A stretch of DNA of 64,000 nt from Arthrobacter sp. zg-Y20 (GTDB taxonomy: Bacteria > Actinomycetota > Actinomycetes > Actinomycetales > Micrococcaceae), in NCBI RefSeq assembly GCF_030142075.1, contig NZ_CP126241.1, positions 248,001 through 312,000 on the forward strand, written 5' to 3'. The translations under genes and the position numbers were made by a program. This document shows positions 1-9,333 of this stretch, one piece after another. The notes under the pieces were generated by a model that was given only the letters and a program-made list of their open reading frames with translations, searched no databases and was not told the origin of the DNA. Within the stretch, counting starts at the first letter, position 1, and each line of letters starts with the position of its first letter.

Positions 1-187
1 GGCAAAACATGTTATTAGGGGCCCTGATATTCAGTATGCTTTCGATCACATTATGACGCGGTGTGCCGCCGTCGTGGTACGGGTGTGGCAGCTGTTGGCA
101 GCTGTTGGCCGTGCCTGGGGGTGCCGCGGGTTAGTGGGCCTTTGTGGTGCCTGTTATGGGTTCCTGTTAAAGGTGCCTGTTGAAGGT
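1..187. other. Gene-free left edge
   Basis: No convincing coding region is visible here. A 10-bp unit (GGCAGCTGTT) is repeated twice in tandem at 87-106, and GCCTGTT recurs several times between 145 and 182. The stretch lies downstream of the DsbA-like gene and ends at a strong hairpin. Any gene to which it belongs lies outside the window. Confidence 0.4.
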
Positions 188-219
188 AGCGACCGGCGGT
201 TCCGAAACCGCCGGTCGCT
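188..219 (-). terminator. Strong hairpin terminator after the DsbA-like gene
   Basis: A perfect 14-bp inverted repeat (188-201 with 206-219) encloses a 4-nt loop. It begins about 50 bp past the stop codon of the minus-strand DsbA-like gene. No clear T run follows on either strand, so termination is inferred from the stem and position alone. Confidence 0.6.
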
Positions 220-268
220 AGGGTTTGGCTGCCGGCGTCGTCGAGACGTGCCGGCCTGAGTTGAGGCG

Positions 269-970
269 CTACTTTGCCAGTGCGTTGTCGAGTGGTTCGG
301 AAATCTCGCTGTAAGCGCCGGACTCCAGCTGGACGGCCTGCCCGTCGAGGTACAGCGTGGGAGTGCCCTTCACCTGGAGATCCTGGGCGTCCTGCAGATC
401 CCGGGCGACGCGGTCCTTGATGGCATCGGAAGAGTAGTCAGCGTTGAACTGATCCATGTTCAGCCCCAACTCCTCGGCGTAGGAGGCGAAGATTCCGTCC
501 ACATCGGATTCGGTCTTCCAGTCCTCCTGATGCTCGAAGACCTTTGCCGCCATTTCCTCCAGCTTGCCCTGCTCAGCAGCGGCTTCCACGGCTCGGGCGG
601 ACGGCTCCGCGTTCTGGTGCTTTGGCAGTGGGTAGTTCCGGATAACGATGCGCACCTGGTCGCCGTAGTCGGCCTTGGCCTGCTGGATCAAGGGGTCCAT
701 CATGGCGCAGTAGGGGCACTGGTAATCGGTGAAGAGGACCAGGGTGGCCTGCGGATCTGCCGGATCGGTGATGGTCCGGGCGTCTGAGGGGACCAGCTTG
801 TCCATCTGGTCCGCCGGTACGGTGACTTCTGCGGAGGCGGAGGTGCTGGGGGAAGCGGAGACGCTGGCCGATGCTTCGGGGGCGGGGGATTCTGCCGGCG
901 TCCCGCAGGACACCACCCCTCCGCCAACCAGCATTCCAGCGATGATCAGAGAGGGTACGACCCTGCGCAT
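269..970 (-). CDS. DsbA-family thioredoxin-like lipoprotein
   Basis: Predicted extracytoplasmic thiol-disulfide oxidoreductase of 233 residues. It begins with a signal peptide ending in a lipobox (VVSC, Cys about 22), so it should be a membrane-anchored lipoprotein. A Ser/Ala/Pro-rich linker (about 25-50) leads to a thioredoxin fold carrying the active-site motif CPYC near residue 87 and a cis-Pro loop (KGTPTLYL) near 202. The family oxidises or isomerises cysteines of exported proteins. The ATG has a good ribosome binding site (AAAGGAATT). The gene stands alone and ends at the 188-219 hairpin. The partner reductase or VKOR is not in the window. Confidence 0.9.
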   Translation of the reverse strand: MRRVVPSLIIAGMLVGGGVVSCGTPAESPAPEASASVSASPSTSASAEVTVPADQMDKLVPSDARTITDPADPQATLVLFTDYQCPYCAMMDPLIQQAKADYGDQVRIVIRNYPLPKHQNAEPSARAVEAAAEQGKLEEMAAKVFEHQEDWKTESDVDGIFASYAEELGLNMDQFNADYSSDAIKDRVARDLQDAQDLQVKGTPTLYLDGQAVQLESGAYSEISEPLDNALAK

Positions 971-1202
971 AATTCCTTTCCAGTATCGGGGAAGCGCGCG
1001 GGAGCACGCTCGGGTACGGGGGTTGGAAGATGCTTCTATTCCATTTTTCCAGCGGTTCCGGGGGTTCGAAAGGGGTTTTTCGCTCTTATCCTGTGATCTT
1101 GATCGAGCGGCGCAGGGCGTAGTTCACCGGGTGGGGCCGATGAGTTCCAGGGCCGGACCGTTGGTGAAGCGTTGGACCGGCCTCCGCGGAACAGCCTCCT
1201 GT

Positions 1203-2702
1203 TCAGAATGGCGGGGCTGCTTCCCATGCGTGAACCGGTACCGGGCGTGGTGGCGCCAGTTCCAAAAACGGTTCGGTTCGGTAGACCCGTCCGCTCGGTG
1301 AGGTCCACTCCACCACGCCCGGTTCCGGTTGCCGGGCCTTCCAGAATCCCAGGGTTTTGAACCGGTGGTGCCGCCGGCACAGATGGGCCAGGTTTCCGTG
1401 GTCGGTGGGACCTCCGGCCGCCCAATCCGTAGTGTGGTCAATTTCCGAGAGTGCAGTGCTGACCCGGCAGCCGGGGAACCGGCAGGTCCCATCCCGGGCA
1501 CGCAGCCAGCGGGCCAGTCCGGCAGGGACTTTCCGCCGCCTGCCCACGCCGAGGATTTCCCCGGTGTCCGGGTCCTGGACGAGGCCGGTCCAGCGGGTGG
1601 CGTTGCGGGCGAGCCTGCGGGCAGCTTTGGCACTGATGGGTCCGTAGCCGTGCAGTTCGGCGGGCTGGTCGTTGGCTCCGAAGAGTGTTTCGGCGTTGAT
1701 CAGGACCATGATTTCCGCCCGCGGCAGGACGGTGGTTTCCTCACTGGCCGCACTAGTGACACGGGTGGATCCGCAGCCGCCCATGAGCAGCTGGGACAGG
1801 ATGTCGCTGCGCAATTGGTCAGCAGTCCTCTGATCGCCGTTGGCCTGCTCGCCGCGGGCAGCGGTACTCAGTGCCGTGTAGATCTGCTGGGCTTCGGCCG
1901 CCCGCAGATGGGCGGACAGCCACGACATGCCGTCTTCATCCCGTTCCAAAACAACCCGGCGCTTATCAAAGGCTGTCAGGTGCCGCTCTGGAATGGTCTG
2001 CGGATACTTCCGCTCCCGCTGCCGGCGGGCCTTGGCGGAGAACTGAGACCGCGTCTGACCTTCTGCAGCCTTCAACAGGGCTGCTTCAAATTCAGGCAGC
2101 TCGGCGGCAGGAACACTCTCACACTGGTCCAGCACCACCTGCGCATGCCCGTAACTGAGCCTCCCGTCCTGCAGCGCTTCCAGCGTGGCGGTGTGGGTGT
2201 CCGTGAGGAGGCCGGCTTCGAACATCAGCCGCTGGGCGGTGCCGTGCGGTATCTGCAGGAGGGCGGCACACTCCGCTGCGGCAAGGGTGAACGCCATCCC
2301 GGGTTCCACCCGGCCGGTCGGGCCGGCGTAATCCTCCCGGAAGAGGGTTTCCATCCGGTTCAGCATCCGGGCCCGCTGAGCCTCCGCCCACGCGATCAGG
2401 TGCGCCACCCGGACCAGGACTTCACCGGTGGCCTGGTCGTCGAAGGATTCGAGGTTCTGCAGAGCCAGGGTTCCGCTGAAACCATCCGGAAAACCGGGGT
2501 CAGTGGTGCCGGGACCCGCCGCGCCGGCGGTTCCGCTGGCACGTGCGCCGTCGTCGTCGGCCGTATCTGTACCCGCCCGGTATACCGCAAGTGTGGGCTC
2601 GTCCTTGGTGCCGGCGTGGCCTTCGTCCGTGCAGTGCCCAATCCCTGGTTCTTCAGTTGTCGGTTCGGTGTTCCCGATCTGGTCCATGCCTAAGGTTTTC
2701 AT
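1203..2702 (-). CDS. DUF222 / HNH endonuclease family protein
   Basis: A 499-residue protein of the DUF222 (13E12-repeat-like) family with a C-terminal HNH domain, very abundant in Arthrobacter and mycobacteria. The N-terminal 60 residues are low-complexity. The DUF222 helical region covers roughly 80-330. The HNH signature lies at about 405-447: the CRFPGC zinc cysteines, the EIDHTTDW histidine and the NLAHLCRRHH box. A nuclease role is expected from the domain, but the biological role of the family is unsettled. The start is uncertain because there is no clear Shine-Dalgarno before the ATG and a second ATG lies five codons in. The gene is monocistronic, with 233 bp of non-coding sequence downstream. 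Confidence 0.85.
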   Translation of the reverse strand: MKTLGMDQIGNTEPTTEEPGIGHCTDEGHAGTKDEPTLAVYRAGTDTADDDGARASGTAGAAGPGTTDPGFPDGFSGTLALQNLESFDDQATGEVLVRVAHLIAWAEAQRARMLNRMETLFREDYAGPTGRVEPGMAFTLAAAECAALLQIPHGTAQRLMFEAGLLTDTHTATLEALQDGRLSYGHAQVVLDQCESVPAAELPEFEAALLKAAEGQTRSQFSAKARRQRERKYPQTIPERHLTAFDKRRVVLERDEDGMSWLSAHLRAAEAQQIYTALSTAARGEQANGDQRTADQLRSDILSQLLMGGCGSTRVTSAASEETTVLPRAEIMVLINAETLFGANDQPAELHGYGPISAKAARRLARNATRWTGLVQDPDTGEILGVGRRRKVPAGLARWLRARDGTCRFPGCRVSTALSEIDHTTDWAAGGPTDHGNLAHLCRRHHRFKTLGFWKARQPEPGVVEWTSPSGRVYRTEPFLELAPPRPVPVHAWEAAPPF

Positions 2703-2838
2703 CCGGCACTGACATTTCAGGGCCGAAAAACTGCCAAAAACGGTCCACGACGGAGCTTCATTTACCCGTCTTTTAAAGGCCCACTACTTGCCTCAGTTAG
2801 CGCCCCAAAAGCTGCCCGCGGAAGCACCACTCGCGCCC

Positions 2839-3744
2839 TCACACCCGCCCGGCCAGCCGGGCAATCCGCTCCCGCGCCGACCGCTCGCTGGGCCCCATAG
2901 GACCCAGACCGAACCGGATAACACCCAAAACAAGTTTCACGGGAAACGTCATCGGCAGCGGAACAGGCCCCAAGCGCGGCGCCCGCAACCCCAACAACTC
3001 CCGGTGCTTCGGCTCCAGGCTGGCCACCGCCCCGGCAAACAGCACCCGGTAACCCAGCTTCTGGTTCCCCGGCAACGGAGGCCGCCGCAGGAACCCCAGT
3101 GCCTCCTGCACGTAGTCACTGCTGCGCAGCTGGGAATCAAACCCGGCCATCTGCTTGCGCAGCTCCGCCTCGGAGCGGGGCGGATCCGGAATGCCCATCA
3201 ACTCCCCGGCCACGGCCCACTCGGCCACATACGCGTCCGGACCGCCGGGTATCTCCCCGCCGTAGCGCTGGTGCGAGGACAGGAACGCGTCGGTGAACGC
3301 CAGATGGACCCAGCGGGCAATCTCCGGATCGTTCGCCGAATACGGCTGGACCGCCCCGTCGGCGTCGACATACTCACCGTGCACCCGCTCGTGCAGGCGC
3401 AGCACCCAGTCCGACCCGGACTTCGCCGCATGTGTGTCCCCGTAGGTGACGGTGAAGATCCAGCGGATGGTCCCGGCGAGCCGGCCCAGCGGATCCTCCT
3501 TATAGTCGGAGAAATCATGCACTCCGGCCATCGCCCCGGGATGCAGGGCCTGCAGCAGCAGCGCCCGGATACCCGCGATGATCGGCGTCATGGAGCCGTG
3601 GACCGCCCAGACGGCGGACTCCGGACCGAAGTGGCCGACGTCGTCGCCCTTCGCCAGCTCGAGCTCCCACTGCGGGATTTCGGCGGCGTTGTTGCTGAAC
3701 GTGCCGATCAACTGGCGGCGCCAGGACTCGAGAAGAGGAATCAC
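2839..3744 (-). CDS. MpaB/DUF2236-family oxygenase-like protein
   Basis: A 301-residue protein with the features of the DUF2236 family, also called oxygenase MpaB, whose fungal namesake cleaves a prenyl side chain. Visible hallmarks are GPESAVWAVHG near residue 40, the conserved QALHPGAMAGV segment with its histidine (about 65), the RTW-like helix IRWIFTVTYGD and the WVH segment near 145. The family binds haem, but the actinobacterial substrate is unknown. The chosen start is a GTG. It begins only 47 bp after the jetC stop on the same strand, so it may be co-transcribed with the condensin-like operon. It occupies the place where jetD is normally found. Confidence 0.8.
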   Translation of the reverse strand: MIPLLESWRRQLIGTFSNNAAEIPQWELELAKGDDVGHFGPESAVWAVHGSMTPIIAGIRALLLQALHPGAMAGVHDFSDYKEDPLGRLAGTIRWIFTVTYGDTHAAKSGSDWVLRLHERVHGEYVDADGAVQPYSANDPEIARWVHLAFTDAFLSSHQRYGGEIPGGPDAYVAEWAVAGELMGIPDPPRSEAELRKQMAGFDSQLRSSDYVQEALGFLRRPPLPGNQKLGYRVLFAGAVASLEPKHRELLGLRAPRLGPVPLPMTFPVKLVLGVIRFGLGPMGPSERSARERIARLAGRV

Positions 3745-3791
3745 GTCTCCCAGTCTCCATCCCGGCGCCCCCGCAATGCCAGAGGAACCGC

Positions 3792-6700
3792 CTACCGCAG
3801 CAGGATGTCCACCGACCGGGAGTTCCCCAGCCCGCGTTCCAGCACGCCGGAACGGTTGGTGACGTCGTCGCGCAGGATTTCGGTGACCGAGCCCAGGAAG
3901 CGGGACAGGTCAACCTTGTCCTCCGGCGCGGCAAGCAGCAGCTGGAAGCCGAACTCGTGCAGCGCGTTGATGGACGCCTCCGCAAAGGACAGCGACGACT
4001 TCACGAACGCCTCGTCCATCATCACCGTGCCGTACGTGCTGAAGCCCTGCGACACAATGCCCAGCTGGTAGGCCAGCGCGGACGCCATGATGAACGCGGT
4101 GAACCGCTGGCCCTCGCCGCCGGACATCAGCGAGGCCTGCAGGTTGGTGTAGGTGTGCCCGTTGGCCAGGCGGTGCGTGCAGGTGATGGTCACGTGCGAG
4201 CGGACGTCGAGCACCTCGGCCCGCCAGCGCTTCTCCTCCGGATCCTTCAGCCGGTCCACCAGCGCCTCCAGCGCGGCATACCGGGCATCCATGTCCGCCC
4301 GATCCTGGCGTGAGCCCATCATCGGCAGCGCGTTCTTCAGTTCGGTGCGGAATTTGTACGCGGCGTCGGGAATGGTGGTGGCCACCTCGATCTCCAGGTG
4401 GCTGCCGGCGTGGTATTCCACCCGGCGGAGCACGGAGTTCAGCGGCAGCAGGCGGGAGGAAATGCTGCGGCGTTCCTCGTCCAGCAGCTGCAGCAGGTCG
4501 CTGAACCGTTCATAGGTGCGGTTGTTGAAGTACTCGCTGAATTCGGCCTCGCGCTGCGGCAGGCCCTCGGTGATGATGCCCTCGAACCGGTCCTCGTACG
4601 CGCCGGCAGCCTCCACGGAGGTGCCGAAGTCCGAACCCCACTTGTCCGAGAACGTTTCGAAGGTCCGCTCCAGCTTCGCGCGGGTTTCCAGCAGGGTCTT
4701 CTCCAGCCGGGCCTGTTCGGTGATCAGGGCACGCTCCACCTCGCCGGCGGCTTCCTTCAGCCGGGCGGCGTCCGTCAGGTCACCGAACGGGTCAAACAGC
4801 TCGGCCAGCGCGGTCCGCAGACCCTCGGACAGCGCGTCCGGTGCCTTCGCGGAGAGCGCGGTGCGGCGTTCGACGGCGGCGGCAAGGTCGGCGTCGAGCC
4901 TCGCCGCTTCGCCCTTGAGCCCGCCCACCTTCTCCGTGGCAGCGGTCAGGTCCAGCTCGGCGGTGTCCAGTTCGAAGCGGATCTGTTCCAGGTCCGCGTT
5001 GGCGTCCCGGGCCGCGTCCAGCCGGTCGGTGGCCTGTTCGACGGCGGCGCGGGCCTCGTCTGCAGACAGGTCCTCCCAGCTCCGTGCGTCCTCGGCGACG
5101 CGGCGGACGGCGGCGAGCCGGCGGATCAGCTCATCCTGCTCTGCGGCGTGCTGCTTCGAGACGGTGTCCGCCTCTTCGAACACAGTGCGCAGGGCCAGCA
5201 GTTCGTTGCCGAGCGCGGCGACGGTGTCCTTGTTGTCAAAGCCCAGGACGTTGTCCGAGGCCTTGGTGTGCCGGTCGTCCTTCTCGGTGGTGCTGCGGTT
5301 GCGCTTGACCGCACCGCCTCTGCTCACGCCCTTGGCGACGCCGGCCAGCCCGGCCGGATCCTCCACGCACACGAAGTCGTAGTGCGCGGTGATTTTCCGG
5401 CGCACCCAGTCGCCCATCTCGGAGTCGTGGGTGAGCAGCTTGGTGATCAGGTCATCGGGGCCGGGTTCGGCGGGACCGTCCAGCGGCACCGAAACATCGA
5501 TGCAGCGCACGTAGCCCTGCATGTCGTTCTCGCTCAGGTACCGGGTGACGGCGGCCATGTGCTCGCCGGGGACCAGCAGGGCGGTGGCCAGGGAGCGCAG
5601 GGTGCGCTCGGCGGCCGGGCGCCACTGGGCGTGCTCGGCGGGCAGGTCGATCAGTTCCGCGGCGAAGGGCATGTCGGCTTCTCGGATGCCGGTGGCGGCG
5701 CAGATCCGGGTGCGCTGGTCCAGGGATTCCTGCCGGATGTTGGACTTGCGGCGGCGGAAGGAGCCGATCTCGTTTTCCAGCTTCGCGATCTGCCCCTTCA
5801 GGGACCACGCCTCGCCGTGCGCGTTGCTGCTGCGCTCCTTGGCAGACTCCAGGTCCGCGCCGAGGGACTTCACCAGCTCGGTGGCGCGGCTGCGGGCGGT
5901 GACCAGCCCGGCGGGGGAGAAGTCGACGTCGATCCCCGCCGCGGCGAGCTCGTCCCGGAACGCGGTTTCCACGGTTTCACGGGAACGCAGCTGCGCGGCG
6001 GCGGCGGCGAGTTCGCGTTCCAGGGTGGCGATGGCGCCGCCGCCCTCCGCGGCGTAACGGGCGCTGAGCGCGTCGCGCTGGTCCTTCAGCGTGGCACGGC
6101 GGGTTTCCGCGGCGGACAGTTCGGCGCGGGCGGCAGAGGCGGCGGCGTCGAGCTTCTCCGCGGTGCGGGAGGCGCCTTCCAGGGCCAGGCGCTGCCGGTA
6201 GGCGGGCAGGCCCTCGGTGGTCAGGGCGCGGTTGTGCGCCAGGGCGTCGGCGGCCTGCCGGTAGCGGGTGTGCAGCTCGGGAACGGAGGCCAGATGGTCG
6301 CGCTGCTGGCGGGCACGTTCGAGCTGGCGGCGGATGCTGCGCAGGTGGCTGAAGTCCTCCACCGCTTCTTCGGCGGCGGTGAGGGTGCGCGGGGTGTCCA
6401 GCACGTTGGTGCGGAAGAAGTCATTAACGGTGCCACCCAGGCCCTTGCCGGTCTGCAGGATGCGCAGCAGGTTGAAGGCCTTCTCATCCTCCACACCCAG
6501 CGCCGAGCGGTAGCGTTCGGCGAACATCTTGTGCGAATCGAACACGGCAGCGCCGGGCAGCAGCGCTTCGAGGCTGCCCTTGGTGAAGCGGCCGCGGATG
6601 CCGGTCTGCAGGGTGGTGATGTCCAGGGGCTTGTTGTGCACCAGGTAGAAGCGGCCCAGGTTGTGTTCGGTGCCGGTGGCCGGCAGGTCCATCACCACGG

Positions 6701-7103
6701 AGAGGCTGGTGATTTGGCCAAGCCCGTTGTCGAAGGTCAGGCAGACCGCGGACCAGGTGGCGCCGGGGCGCTGGTAGGCGGTGCCCGCGCCGTCGTCGGC
6801 TCCTTGCGTGCCGAGCCGGCCGCGCATGTAGGAGAAGGCGGTGCGCTTTTCCTCGGCGTTGGTGCCGTTGTTGTTCTGCGCGGCCTCGTTCATGCGGGGG
6901 CGGGCGTCCATGACCAGGAGCATGGCGTCGAAGACGGTGGATTTACCCACGCCGGAATCGCCGGTGAGCAGGGTGCCGGCGCGGTCCACCTTGATGGTGT
7001 GCGCGCCGTCGAAGGTTCCCCAGTTCACGATCTGCACGGAGGAGAGCCGGTTCTGGCCGGGGTTGATCAGGTCTCCCATGGGGAGGGTGGTTTCGATGCT
7101 CAT
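3792..7103 (-). CDS. jetC: JetC/MksB-like SMC-family ATPase
   Basis: A 1103-residue SMC/Rad50-type ATPase of the MukB/MksB class, named JetC in Wadjet. The Walker A motif GDSGVGKS is at residues 48-55. Long coiled-coil-forming stretches rich in Ala, Glu, Leu and Arg cover roughly 250-450 and 620-830, separated by a hinge-like region. The ABC signature (MSGGEGQ, about 993-999) and Walker B (TVMMDEA, about 1027-1033) are near the C terminus. All ATPase motifs are intact and the length is normal. The start overlaps the jetB stop by four bases. In this family the ATPase forms a DNA-loop-extruding dimer with MksF/E (JetA/B). Confidence 0.92.
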   Translation of the reverse strand: MSIETTLPMGDLINPGQNRLSSVQIVNWGTFDGAHTIKVDRAGTLLTGDSGVGKSTVFDAMLLVMDARPRMNEAAQNNNGTNAEEKRTAFSYMRGRLGTQGADDGAGTAYQRPGATWSAVCLTFDNGLGQITSLSVVMDLPATGTEHNLGRFYLVHNKPLDITTLQTGIRGRFTKGSLEALLPGAAVFDSHKMFAERYRSALGVEDEKAFNLLRILQTGKGLGGTVNDFFRTNVLDTPRTLTAAEEAVEDFSHLRSIRRQLERARQQRDHLASVPELHTRYRQAADALAHNRALTTEGLPAYRQRLALEGASRTAEKLDAAASAARAELSAAETRRATLKDQRDALSARYAAEGGGAIATLERELAAAAAQLRSRETVETAFRDELAAAGIDVDFSPAGLVTARSRATELVKSLGADLESAKERSSNAHGEAWSLKGQIAKLENEIGSFRRRKSNIRQESLDQRTRICAATGIREADMPFAAELIDLPAEHAQWRPAAERTLRSLATALLVPGEHMAAVTRYLSENDMQGYVRCIDVSVPLDGPAEPGPDDLITKLLTHDSEMGDWVRRKITAHYDFVCVEDPAGLAGVAKGVSRGGAVKRNRSTTEKDDRHTKASDNVLGFDNKDTVAALGNELLALRTVFEEADTVSKQHAAEQDELIRRLAAVRRVAEDARSWEDLSADEARAAVEQATDRLDAARDANADLEQIRFELDTAELDLTAATEKVGGLKGEAARLDADLAAAVERRTALSAKAPDALSEGLRTALAELFDPFGDLTDAARLKEAAGEVERALITEQARLEKTLLETRAKLERTFETFSDKWGSDFGTSVEAAGAYEDRFEGIITEGLPQREAEFSEYFNNRTYERFSDLLQLLDEERRSISSRLLPLNSVLRRVEYHAGSHLEIEVATTIPDAAYKFRTELKNALPMMGSRQDRADMDARYAALEALVDRLKDPEEKRWRAEVLDVRSHVTITCTHRLANGHTYTNLQASLMSGGEGQRFTAFIMASALAYQLGIVSQGFSTYGTVMMDEAFVKSSLSFAEASINALHEFGFQLLLAAPEDKVDLSRFLGSVTEILRDDVTNRSGVLERGLGNSRSVDILLR

Positions 7104-7891
7104 GCCGGCTCCTCGCCGTCGTTCGTGGCGGGTTCAGTGTCGGTGTCGCCCAGATCCAGCGCGGGGGCGCCGTCTGGATCCTCGCCGGAGAGGGTCTGCA
7201 TAAAGGTGACGATGTCGCCGATCTGGCTGTAGGGCAGGGCCAGCGGCAGGGCGGGGGAGATGACCCAGACGTTGTCCAGCTCGGTGGGGATCAGCAGCCG
7301 GCGTTCCTGGACGAGCTTGCGGATGGCGGCATCCGCGGTGTCCTCCACGGACTTCGCGTCGCGCTGGCCCGGGTCCACGTAGGCCTCGAGCACCTCGAGG
7401 ATGTCCTGCCGGGCAATGGTGGCCTCGTTCCCGGTGCCGGTGTGCCGGTCCAGGATCAGCCGCAGGCGCAGCAGCAGCAGGGTTTCCTCGCGGGTCATTT
7501 CGCGCTGGCGCTGCAGGGCGGAGGTGTGCGGTTCGGCCATGTCCACCGGGCGCAGCAGCGCGACCTTGCGGTCCTCGTCAATGACCAGGGACAGGAACAG
7601 CTCACTCAGCCGCACGCGCAGCTGCTCCTGGTTGTCCACCACGGTCTCGTACACGTTGTCGCTCGAGGTGGCGTCCAGATAGGGGCCGCGCAGCAGCCGG
7701 ATCAGGGCCTGGCGCAGCTTCAGCGGCAGGGTGCCGGTGTCGCCGGGGAACAGTTCGGGGCCGTCGACCAGCAGGTCGCGCGGGGCTTCTGTGTCTTGTT
7801 CCTCAGCGTCTTCGGCGTCCAGCTCCGGGTTTTCCGGGAGGTTCTCTTCCATGACGTTCTCGTCCGGGGCGGCGTGGATGGTCTCGCTCAT
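7100..7891 (-). CDS. jetB: JetB/MksE-like DUF4194 protein
   Basis: A 263-residue DUF4194 protein, the kite-type subunit (MksE/JetB) that binds the kleisin. The N-terminal 45 residues are acidic and probably disordered. The winged-helix body follows, and an acidic tail ends the protein. ATGA overlaps with jetA upstream and jetC downstream show tight translational coupling in the order jetA-jetB-jetC. It is assigned from the body sequence (LPLKLRQALIRLLRGPYLD and REETLLLLRLRLILDRH) and its operon position. Confidence 0.88.
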   Translation of the reverse strand: MSETIHAAPDENVMEENLPENPELDAEDAEEQDTEAPRDLLVDGPELFPGDTGTLPLKLRQALIRLLRGPYLDATSSDNVYETVVDNQEQLRVRLSELFLSLVIDEDRKVALLRPVDMAEPHTSALQRQREMTREETLLLLRLRLILDRHTGTGNEATIARQDILEVLEAYVDPGQRDAKSVEDTADAAIRKLVQERRLLIPTELDNVWVISPALPLALPYSQIGDIVTFMQTLSGEDPDGAPALDLGDTDTEPATNDGEEPA

Positions 7892-9333
7892 TTTTCGGGG
7901 GCTTTCGCGACGGCGACGGCGGGCAGCAGCGCGGTGCGCTCGCTGCCGTCGATCTGGGTAAAGGTAACGGATTCAAGCGTGTCGCCTGCGGCAGAGCCGC
8001 CGGCAAGCAGGGCACGGATGCTGTTCAGGTGCCGGTGTTCGGGGGGCAGTTGCTCGAACACCTGGGCCACGGTGGCAGTGGGGCGTGACGCCGTCGCCCG
8101 GGAGACGGCGTCGGCCAGTACCCGCCGGTCCGCGCGCGGGGTGCGGGCCGAGCGGTGGATGTCCGCCTCGGTGAACTGCGGCGGTTCGGGCAGGGTGCGC
8201 GGGGCAGCGTGGTCTTCGGGGTTGTAGACCCGGACCATGCTCAGGGACTCGAAGCCCGACCCGTACAGCTGCGGTGCGGGCACGACGGCGGCGCGGCGGC
8301 GTCCGCGCGGGGCCTTGTGGATGGCGGCCTCGGCGGCGCGGATGAGCTGGCGCAGCTGCACCGATTCGCGGTACTCGTCGCTCTGCACGTAGGTGTGCAT
8401 GGATTCGGAGAGCCGGCCGTAGATGCGGTGGATTTCGGTGGCCTGGTCCCGCATGTCGGAAATCAGCCGGTACAGGCTCTGCCGGTCCTCCGGGGTCAGG
8501 TTGTCCGCGAAGTCCCGTTCGAGGACCTCGGCGATCGCGGCGCGGAAGCGGGCCTGCTGGTCGGCGTCGTTCAGGAAGGCGGTGAAGCCCTCATAGGTGC
8601 GGCCTTCGGCGGTGCTGCGCAGCTTTTTGTCGGCTTCGAGGATTTCGCCCATGGTCAGGCCCTTGGCGGCGTTTGATTCCACCATTTCCTGGCGCAGGTT
8701 GTGCAGCATCTTTTCCAGGCCGTCGCGCATGCGTTTGAAGTCGGCCGGCAGGGCGGCGGCCAGGTCCAGGATGTCGCGGGCGGCTTCGACGGCTGTGTCC
8801 TCCGGCAGCGGCGGGGGAGCCTCCCCGGTTTCCAGGGCGCGGATCATGTCCTCACGCCGGGCGACCTCTTCCTTAAGCACGGCGATGCGCGCGGCCGGAT
8901 CCGGGTTGGATTCCTGCGCCAGGTTTTCCACCCGGTCCAGCAGGGTGGCCAGACGGGAGGAGTTCAGGGACGTTTTGTCGCTGCTGAAGCCGTCCAGATA
9001 GGAGAGGAAGCGGGCGGAGGATTCGGTGAGTTCGTAGACGAACTTTCCGTCCGCGCGGGGCCGGGCCAGGAAGCGGCGGGCCACCCAGTCATCGGCGTAG
9101 TTCCGGCCGGTCCAGTCTTCGCGCAGGGATACGCCGTCCATCCGGAGCCGGGTCAGGAAGGAGTCCGTCATGGCGTGGAAGTCGTCCAGCGGGACCCGGG
9201 GGCGGGTGCGGGTGAAGGCTTCGCGGAAGAGGGCCAGCACCCAGGCGTTGGCGTTGGTCAGTTTCCAGCCGGGGGCCGCCTGGAGCCGCTGCAGTTCGGC
9301 CCAGCGGGCAACGGCGTTCTCGATGAAGGACAT
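7888..9333 (-). CDS. jetA: JetA/MksF-like DUF3375 kleisin subunit
   Basis: A 481-residue DUF3375 protein, the kleisin subunit of MksBEF/Wadjet. The chosen start is the ATG at 9333 (protein beginning MSFIENAVARW), which has a GGAAAG ribosome binding site. An in-frame ATG 39 codons upstream gives a Pro/Arg-rich extension that does not look like family sequence. The N-terminal winged-helix region contains ALFREAFTRTRPRVPLDDFH. Helical and coiled stretches follow, with a C-terminal region that would bind the ATPase head. It is the first gene of the operon. A second, partial copy of codons about 31-97 lies at 12549-12749. Confidence 0.88.
   Translation of the reverse strand: MSFIENAVARWAELQRLQAAPGWKLTNANAWVLALFREAFTRTRPRVPLDDFHAMTDSFLTRLRMDGVSLREDWTGRNYADDWVARRFLARPRADGKFVYELTESSARFLSYLDGFSSDKTSLNSSRLATLLDRVENLAQESNPDPAARIAVLKEEVARREDMIRALETGEAPPPLPEDTAVEAARDILDLAAALPADFKRMRDGLEKMLHNLRQEMVESNAAKGLTMGEILEADKKLRSTAEGRTYEGFTAFLNDADQQARFRAAIAEVLERDFADNLTPEDRQSLYRLISDMRDQATEIHRIYGRLSESMHTYVQSDEYRESVQLRQLIRAAEAAIHKAPRGRRRAAVVPAPQLYGSGFESLSMVRVYNPEDHAAPRTLPEPPQFTEADIHRSARTPRADRRVLADAVSRATASRPTATVAQVFEQLPPEHRHLNSIRALLAGGSAAGDTLESVTFTQIDGSERTALLPAVAVAKAPEK

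Noticed and set aside
1329-2693. A 454-codon plus-strand frame over the DUF222 gene
   Set aside because: Gly/Pro/Arg-rich antisense shadow; the minus-strand HNH protein is clear.
2788-4071. A 427-codon plus-strand frame across the MpaB-like gene and the end of jetC
   Set aside because: It spans two genes on the other strand and is Arg/Pro/Gln-rich.
4398-7232. A 944-codon plus-strand open frame antisense to jetC
   Set aside because: It is Gly/Gln/Arg-rich with no domain and is the high-GC shadow of jetC.
3792-9333. Classical RecN/SbcC repair operon
   Set aside because: The DUF3375 and DUF4194 neighbours and the order of genes are specific for MksBEF/Wadjet.
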